NCBI RefSeq assembly: GCF_958298935.1
Contig: NC_084932.1
Span: 17,215,501 to 17,279,500 of the forward strand
Direction of reading: 5' to 3'
DNA: 64,000 nt
DNA from: Phragmites australis
Lineage: Eukaryota > Streptophyta > Magnoliopsida > Poales > Poaceae
The notes under the pieces are model-generated. The model saw only the letters and a list, made by a program, of their open reading frames with translations. It made no database searches and was not told the origin of the DNA. Positions 57,700 through 64,000 of the stretch are shown piece after piece; positions within the stretch are counted from its first letter, which is position 1, and the number at the start of each line of letters is the position of its first letter. Position numbers and translations under genes: made by a program.

Positions 57700-59351
57700 T
57701 TGAATTCTGCTCCTTTTCCTAGTAGTTCTGTCATTGGTTTCACTATCTTGGAAAAACCTTCTATAAATCGGTGGTAATACCCTACTAAACCCAAGAAACT
57801 GCGGACCTCCGAAATGTTCTGCGGGGTTTTCCAGTTTGGAACATCCCTTACTTTGGATGGATCTATGAACACACCTCCTGATGAAATAATATGACCAAGG
57901 AAGGGTACTTCTGTCAACCAGAACTCACACTTACTCAATTTGTTATATAGCTGGTTATCTCTGAGTTTCTGTAATACCATCCTTAAGTGTTTCTCGTGTT
58001 CTTCCTTGTCCTTGGAGAAGACCAGGATATCATCAATAAACATCACGACAAACTTGTCCAGAAACTCCATGAAGACCTTATTCATTAGGTACATGAAGTA
58101 TGCTGGTGCATTTGTCAGCCCAAAAGACATTACCGTGAACTCATAAAGGCCATATCGGGTAAAGAACACGGTCTTTGGAATATCCGAAGCGCGAATCTTC
58201 AACTGGTGGTATCGGGACCGAAGATCAATCTTGGAGAAAATACACGCTCCTTTCAACTGATCAAACAGACCATCAATGTGAGGCAGTGGGTATTTGTTCT
58301 TGATAGTTACTTCGTTGAGAGCCCGATAGTCTATGCACATCCTTTGTGTTCCATCTTTCTTTGGTACAAAGATGACCGGAGCTCCCCAGGGCGGAGAACT
58401 AGGGTGGATAAACCCTTTGTCTAACAGCTCTTGGATTTGCTCCTTGAGCTCTGCCAGCCGATTGGCATCCATTCTATAAGGTCTCTTATATATAGGTGCA
58501 GTTCCTAGCACTAACTCAATCACAAATTCTATTTCACGATCTGGCAGCATACCTGGAAGATCATCAGGAAAAACGTCTAGGAACTCGTTCACCACATCGA
58601 TTTCTCCTATAGGAATACCCTTCATTTTATTTAGTGAGCATTCCTCTGCCGAGGGTATAGTTGCAACAAACTCGACCTGCGTGCCCCATCTGTTAGTCAG
58701 TTGAACTGCTCTTCTGGTGCAGTCTATGATTCCCTTATATTTCGCCAGCCAGTCCATACCCAAAATAACATCAATTCCATTGGATTCCAGAACTAGAAGG
58801 TTGGCTAAGAAGTCTACCCCCCTTATATAAAGGCTTAGCTTTGAGAATATATACTTTGCCCTCATCTCTCCTCCAGGAGAGCTAATAATCATTTGCTGCT
58901 TCAAATGCACAATTGGCAGATCATACTTTGCAACATATCTTGTAGTGATGAATGAATGCGATGCTCCTGAATCAAATAAAACTGATGCTGGGATTGAGTT
59001 GACAAGGAACATACCAAGCACCACATCTTGTGCTTCTTGGACTTCTTCAGCAGTGATATGGTTGATTCGCCCACATGCGTAGTTCTGTTGAGCCCAGTTG
59101 GTTGGAGCTGGTGCCGGGTTCCCATTGCGGCCTGGAGCTTGATACTGTCCTTGCTTTGGAGCATTCCCGTTACCATACTGCACGGGAGGGTTGTTGGGTT
59201 TCTTCCTCAGGCATTTATTGGCATAAGGCCCTACTTCACCACAGACAAAACATGCCTTTCTGGTGGAAGGTGCCTGATCACCAAACTTCTGTTGAGGCGC
59301 CGGGGGTTGGGTCTGACGAGGGGCTTGGAAGTTTGAGCGCTGAGCTTGCAT
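57600..59351 (-). pseudogene. Nucleocapsid knuckle, protease and reverse transcriptase of the Tekay-like element
   Basis: This is a 603-codon open stretch (frame end 57540). A zinc knuckle lies at residues 34-47 (CFVC, then YANKC) but its His is Pro42. The aspartic protease motif FDSGASHSF has its Asp at residue 127. The reverse transcriptase follows: [38 protein letters not shown], then the catalytic FIDDILVFS near DNA position 58035, and [11 protein letters not shown]. The Asp pair is kept. It is in the same frame as gag, so gag and pol were once one frame. It ends in frameshifted sequence after about 57618. Confidence 0.9.
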
Positions 59352-60224
59352 CTGTAGCTTGTTCTGGTTCTAATGCTGGTTCTGATTTTGATGCTGGTTC
59401 TATTGGCGGAACATGGGTCCTTGTTGAGGTGGGTTATAGCGGGGTCGGGAGTGACTGCTTGAGCCTTGACCTTGAGAAGACATTTTTCTCTTATGATCCA
59501 TCTGGCGGTGTTTGTGTTCCACCACCAGAGCTTTATTCACCATAGCCTAGAAGCTTGCAAAGTCTTGGGGAAGCAATGCATATTGGATACCATCATTCAG
59601 GCCCTCTAGGAAGTGCTCCTGCTTTTTCTCATCCGTATCGACATCCTCGGGGGCATACCCTGATAGTTGTGTGAACTTTGCCACAAATTCACTCACAGAC
59701 ATAGCTCCTTGTTTAAGCTCATGAAATTCCTTCTTTTTGAGTTTCATTGCCCCAGCTGGTATATGGTGAATGCGGAAACTGGTCCGAAACTCCGCCCATG
59801 TAATGGCTTGTGCGTCTTCATGGGCATTGACATATGCGTCCCACCAGTCTGCCGCTGGTCCGAAAAGTTGATGTGAAGAAAACAAGACCTTTTCCCTGTC
59901 GTTGCACTGAGCTATCCGGAGTTTCTTCTCTGTGGCTTTCAACCAGTCGTTAGCATCCATTGGTTCCACAGCTTGTGAGAACACTAGGGGTTTGGTTCTC
60001 ATAAACTCTCCCAACCTATTCTGCGGTGGAGGAGGAGGAGCTTGCATGTGCACGGGGGCCTGCTTCATATTTGCCATAGTCTGAGCTAGTCCCTGCAGAA
60101 TTTGCGTTTGCATGGCCATCATTTGCTCCATGTTGAACTGAGGTGGTGGAGGAGGATGCGGCAGTTGTTGGTTGTTGTTGACATTGTTGTTGTCGGCTCG
60201 GGGGTTTCTCCTGGTGTTCACCAT
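59352..60224 (-). pseudogene. gag of the Tekay-like element
   Basis: The start MVNTRRNPRAD at 60222-60224 is chosen because it matches the usual start of this clade's gag; an earlier in-frame Met at 60278 would add 18 unusual residues. Next is a Gln/Pro-rich stretch and then the capsid domain (about residues 80-220) with DANDWLKATEKKL, ADWWDAYV, FRTSFRIHHIPAGAM and FHELKQGAMSVSEF. The frame is stopped by TAG at 59547-59549 and again at 59400-59402 and 59370-59372, then continues into the nucleocapsid. All three stops could come from CAG or CAA codons by one C-to-T change. The protein would form the particle that packages element RNA. Confidence 0.85.
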
Positions 60225-60531
60225 CTGCTGGTTGCCAAGGTATGAGCGGAGAACAGAGGGAAAAAGCAAAGATGACAAGATATGACTGAGACAGAAAGAA
60301 CAAGAGCAAAATAGTCCTAACTATTTATTATATTATAAGATAACTGATGCAACGTGGAGAAAGAGCATCCACCTTACATCAACAATCACACAAAGATCCA
60401 ACTCATAACATTGATCACAAAATAGACACGACCACACAAGGACTAGACAACACAAACGATCTAGACGACTTATTAAACTAGCTCCAAGTGGTCTCCTAAG
60501 CTTGCGACCAGGCAAATGGTTTGGCAGTTGA

Positions 60532-61290
60532 CTAGTCATCGTCCTTCGAAGACTCCTCGGTAGAAGGATCAATGCGGCGCGACCTCTTGGGAGAGGGCGA
60601 GTGAACGGACTGGTCCTCTGAGTCAGAAGAGCTGGACATCCCATTGAGGCTCTTCTGCAGCTCCCTGATCTGTGCTTCGACATCACGAAGGCGCTTGCAG
60701 GTGTCCTGAAGCTCATCCAAAGTTTCATCCAAGTCCTCATGCAGTGTGGTGGCCAGCACCTGCTCTCGAGCCACACCACTATGCTCGTGGGTGGTTGCCT
60801 TCACCTTGATGTCCCAGCTTCCATGCTCCCGACGAGGGAAGTAGTCGTAGGAAGTCCCCCTCAGAGTGCTCCTGTGGCGCTCACAGACACGAGCCAATGC
60901 CTGCCTTGCTGCGTCTCGGATCCCTGCTTCGAAGCTTGCACGGACGGCCATTGCTTTATGGATGCCCACGATATCATAGTTGTCGTCGCCTTCTGGAGAA
61001 CCATAGATACACACCTCCACCATCCACTCCTCATGTCCTAGACAAGTCTGACGAAGACCATGGTAGACAGGCGCCTTGGTGTACCCCAGACGCTGCAACA
61101 TTTCCACTAGTATTATTGGTGCCTTCCCTGCTTTGAATCCCTTGGAATGGTACAGCTTCTTGCTTCCATTCTTAGGAATAGTGACTCCACGGCTAGGTCC
61201 AGCAGAGGCGTTGGGTGCAAAGGTGGCCGAGGCACGGGGAGGAACATAGCCGCCGGTGGTCTTACAGGCAGCCTTCTTGATGCGGGCCAT
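60532..61290 (-). CDS. Extra ORF upstream of gag, N-terminus resembling the histone H3 tail
   Basis: This is an intact 252-codon frame, starting at the ATG 61288-61290 with an in-frame TAG immediately before it. After Met, the first 29 residues match histone H3 without gaps at 14 positions: 1, 2, 4, 7, 9, 11-13, 16, 21, 22, 24, 28 and 29 in H3 numbering. The start reads MARIKKAACKTTGG. The middle (about residues 60-160) is a mixed region around GLRQTCLGHEEWMVEVCIYG that I do not recognise. Residues about 185-220 form a likely coiled coil (LDETLDELQDTCKRLRDVEA). The tail is Ser/Asp-rich with a basic PKRSRR nuclear-signal-like motif. It has no H3 histone fold. It lies between the primer-binding site and gag, in a frame of its own, and is the only long undamaged frame of the element. 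Expression is unproven. Confidence 0.75.
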   Translation of the reverse strand: MARIKKAACKTTGGYVPPRASATFAPNASAGPSRGVTIPKNGSKKLYHSKGFKAGKAPIILVEMLQRLGYTKAPVYHGLRQTCLGHEEWMVEVCIYGSPEGDDNYDIVGIHKAMAVRASFEAGIRDAARQALARVCERHRSTLRGTSYDYFPRREHGSWDIKVKATTHEHSGVAREQVLATTLHEDLDETLDELQDTCKRLRDVEAQIRELQKSLNGMSSSSDSEDQSVHSPSPKRSRRIDPSTEESSKDDD

Positions 61291-61446
61291 CTACAGTTTG
61301 GAAAAAAGAGAGAATCAGTAAAACATTTTCAATAAAGCAGTAAAATGAAGCTCAAGGGTAAACGAAGATTTTGCAAATATAGTTTTTATAAATTAATCCT
61401 TAATACACGACCATTTCTAGTTAGGCTTGCGACCTACGATCAACAC

Positions 61447-61459
61447 GGCTTTGATACCA
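61447..61459 (-). other. Primer-binding site, initiator Met tRNA type
   Basis: TGGTATCAAAGCC on the minus strand, four bases after the 5' LTR end. The first eight bases equal the usual site complementary to the 3' end of plant initiator Met tRNA, with one later mismatch. This fixes the element's orientation as minus. Confidence 0.8.
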
Positions 61460-61463
61460 CTTC

Positions 61464-64000
61464 TGTCACACCCGGTTTTAAGACCAAAACCAGATGTAAA
61501 CTATATGTATGCCAGGATCAGTTTATTCATACATATAGCGACTTCATTAGTGCGTAACAGACACAGTGCTTCTTATTACAGCGCTATTTATTACAAAATG
61601 ACCACACACGGGTCTAAAGAAAAATACACCACAACGGAAAAAGAACGGCGCAGCTCCAAGCCAACAGGTAGCCGACCGAGAGTTCCACAAGCCTAGAACT
61701 CGGCATCATCTTCAGAGAAGTCGTCCTCAGGGAATTCTTCAAAAGTTTCACCTTCTGAAACAGCAAGCGTGAGTATTTCCAAAACTCAACAAGTGGGGGA
61801 AAATTTTAATTTGATATGGTGGTTTGAATCAAGGCTTCCTATTCCCTAGGGTTTCATTTGCATAAAAGCCGATTTTATCCCTGAACTATGGAAAAGAAAA
61901 TTTTATTTTAAACAGGAAAAGACGTACCAAAGAGTTTGTACACTTTACCCACAAGTCGTGATCTTCTCTGTTGCCGGTACTTGCCGGTACCTTACACACT
62001 TCCGGGGTGTGCGCCAAGTGATCACTACGAAGCTTTTCCAAAGAGTCTCCCAGTATGCACTTGCCCACTGAGGTTTCACTGCCGTACATAAGTGGAGTAA
62101 CCCTCCACCCCAGAAGCCCCCTCTTGTGGCGGGTAGAATCCGAAAGTAACCCTTCCTTATCTACACATCCAATTGGCTCATATAACACTGGGAGAACATC
62201 TAATTACTAGGCCAAGCCGTACCATATTGGTCTCGTGGTTGTTCTATTTGCCATGGATGGTCGCTCCACGAACCGATCCTTAAAATGGTCTGGGCAAGAC
62301 CGCCAATAACCTCATAAGGGTAGATTACCAAACATTTCCAAACAACCAACCATGCTGGGAAAAGTAGCCCCTTTCTTGCCCAAAACCCCAATTATCTTTG
62401 TTGTTAACTCCCTTAACAACATCAGTTTTCATGACATACTTCCTATATCAACTTTTAGTTCATAACTCATGATTCATCACCTACACGCTACATGTTCATC
62501 TAAAGCATGGCTAAGCATAAACATGATGTTATTTTCAGGATAAAACATCTACAACTAACACTAGTATTTGCTATACTACCTATTTTGTAAAACAGCATGC
62601 TTATTGGATAAAGACTATTTTTATATAAAAACTGGGTTTGCAACATGGTCGAAGTGATGCACAGGTCCTTCAAAATATTCTTCCTGAAAGTTTCCGAACT
62701 CCTGGACTGAATCGTCTACACGAGCACACAATCATACATAAGAACAGTACACCAAACAGACCTAAAACTACGGAAAAACCCTATAAACAGAATCTACACG
62801 TCGCTACGAGAATATGAGCGCAAAGATCATCTAAATCGGAGCTACGAGTAAAAAGTTGTGAGCGTTTGAAGTTCCAGGGGTGTTTCTGCAATTTTTCTTA
62901 TTATCAGAGAAAATCCGAATTGTTTTTATACTGGAAATTGGATTTATGACGTCATAAAGCAAAACAGATTTATTTCTCGAAGCAAAATCGTATGGAATAG
63001 GTCTACGGGACCATGGACCACGGCCTGGAAGGCCGATCCAAGCCTACGGGGCATCGGATTTCAAAGGGGTATGTACCAAATAATCTGGGCTGTTGGATCT
63101 TGATCAGGCGGCCGAGGTTGAAGGGGGCTTGGCTAGAAGCACAGGCACGCGCGGGCGGCAACCGGCGGCGACGGGGATCACCGGACCTTCACCGGAATGG
63201 CGCAAACGAGCACGGACCTCGGCGGGGAACGGCGCAAAAGATAGAGGAGGCGAAGGGAAGTCTTACGGAAGGCTTCTTGCCGGCAGAGAGGGTCCGAAGG
63301 TGGCTGGCGGCGAAGAACGGCGATCAGCGACCTCGGAACTCGGTGCGGCGGTGCTCCAGTGACGGGAAGAAGCCAAGGAACGTCAGGAGACTTCACCGAG
63401 GGCCCTGCGACGCCCAGGAGCAAGAGCCAGGGTCAAAAGAGGGCTCGGACAAGAAGAACAAGGGTGGCGGTGAGCTCTCACCGGCGGCGGAGAAGAAGAC
63501 CGGTGTCGGGGTTGATTCCGTGCTGGAGAGAAAGAGGGGAAGGGTGAACGGGGTGCTCGAAAGGATGGAGAACTTGGTGGCACAGATTTTATAGAAGGGA
63601 AGGGAGAGAGAGGGAGCTGCATGGCCGGCCGAATCTTCAATGCCGGAGCTACTCCGTGCGGCCGAAAATGGCATCGGGCGGCCATTTCACAAAATTGATG
63701 AGGGGGAAAAGGAGGGGAAGAGCATGCGCATGCGACGGTTTGGCGCTCGGGCCGAGAGATGAGCGCGGCGGCTCCAATTGAAACAGCGGCGGTGGCGTTA
63801 ATCAAGCAGGCGGGCGAACGGAGGTGGGGGAAGGGGAGCCGATCAGGCGGCGGCTCGGCTCGCGGCTCGGTGGGTCCCACATGGCAGCGAGAGCGGGGGC
63901 GACGGGCCAGCTGGAGTGTTCGGCTCAGTGGGCGCTCGGCCGACTTGGGCTGGCGCTGGGAGAGAGGTCGGCCCACGCAGGAGGGGAAAGGAGGGAGGGG
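61464..64000 (-). repeat. 5' LTR of the Tekay-like element, cut by the window end
   Basis: It starts TGTCACACCC on the plus strand and matches 52679 onward. 2537 bases are visible. About 130 bases are missing relative to the other LTR, with the junction ACCAAAGAGTTTG near 61935, and AG is shared by both edges of the gap. A 193-codon plus-strand frame (63013-63594) is also present in the other LTR (54376-54957) but is not called as a gene. See the rejected list. Confidence 0.9.

Larger units (their letters stand above)
52679..64000 (-). mobile_element. Tekay-like (chromodomain) Ty3/gypsy retrotransposon with an extra ORF, right end outside the window
   Basis: Read on the minus strand it has a 5' LTR (64000 and beyond, to 61464), primer-binding site, extra ORF, gag, protease, reverse transcriptase, RNase H, integrase, chromodomain, polypurine tract and 3' LTR (55670-52679). 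LTR ends are TGTAACACCC and GGGTGTGACA. The 5 bases before 52679 are AATAT; the partner lies outside the window. In one stretch of about 230 aligned LTR bases (53290-53535) I count about 16 differences, roughly 7 percent, so the insertion is millions of years old if usual grass rates apply. It interrupts the right end of the CACTA element. Confidence 0.9.

Noticed and set aside
1..64000. tRNA, rRNA or CRISPR features
   Set aside because: No cloverleaf, conserved rRNA segment or regularly spaced short repeat array was recognised on either strand by eye.

Overview
The window looks like plant nuclear DNA from a grass. It is dense with transposable elements of kinds that are abundant in grass genomes: Ty3/gypsy elements of Tekay-like (chromodomain) and Tat-like type, CACTA elements with a Transposase_24 plus Ulp1-like gene, a BED-finger hAT element, L1-type LINEs, and Mutator-like elements with long terminal inverted repeats. 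Almost no open frame is intact. I saw no tRNA, rRNA, CRISPR array or bacterial-type operon. Family names rest on protein motifs I could read and were not confirmed by any search.

Layout, left to right. Positions 1-4145 hold the 3' end of one Tat-like gypsy element (antisense accessory ORF, then LTR) followed by a decayed integrase and a six-unit minisatellite. Positions 4265-7373 hold CACTA end fragments and a foldback element split by a solo LTR with an exact 5-bp target duplication (ATTGT). Positions 8350-16869 may be the 5' part of a low-copy host gene whose introns carry a LINE fragment and a tandem duplication of about 1.9 kb, each copy containing a Mutator-like element. A LINE (16870-18668 and 27915-28149) is split by a Tat-like element (18669-27914) that lost its reverse transcriptase and itself contains a small CACTA element. 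Positions 28150-34045 are three truncated long LTRs. Positions 34050-38351 are a decayed hAT element, followed by a possible host exon.

Positions 40185-52678 are a CACTA element. Its second gene is cut by a 5.8-kb solo-LTR-like insertion (43177-48976, target duplication ATAAG), and it also carries a hairpin MITE. From 52679 past the window end lies a Tekay-like element on the minus strand. It has both LTRs (the right one incomplete), a primer-binding site, a polypurine tract, gag-pol with seven nonsense codons and three frameshifts, and an extra ORF between the primer-binding site and gag.

The most notable observation is that extra ORF (60532-61290, minus). Its N-terminus matches the histone H3 tail without gaps at 14 of the first 29 residues after Met, including the positions equal to R2, K4, K9 and T11-G13. 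The same element encodes a chromodomain, a module type that often reads the H3 tail. This suggests histone-tail mimicry by a retrotransposon. Nested insertions with readable target duplications also give a relative history: the CACTA element is older than both the solo LTR and the Tekay-like element inside it, and the LINE is older than the Tat-like element inside it.
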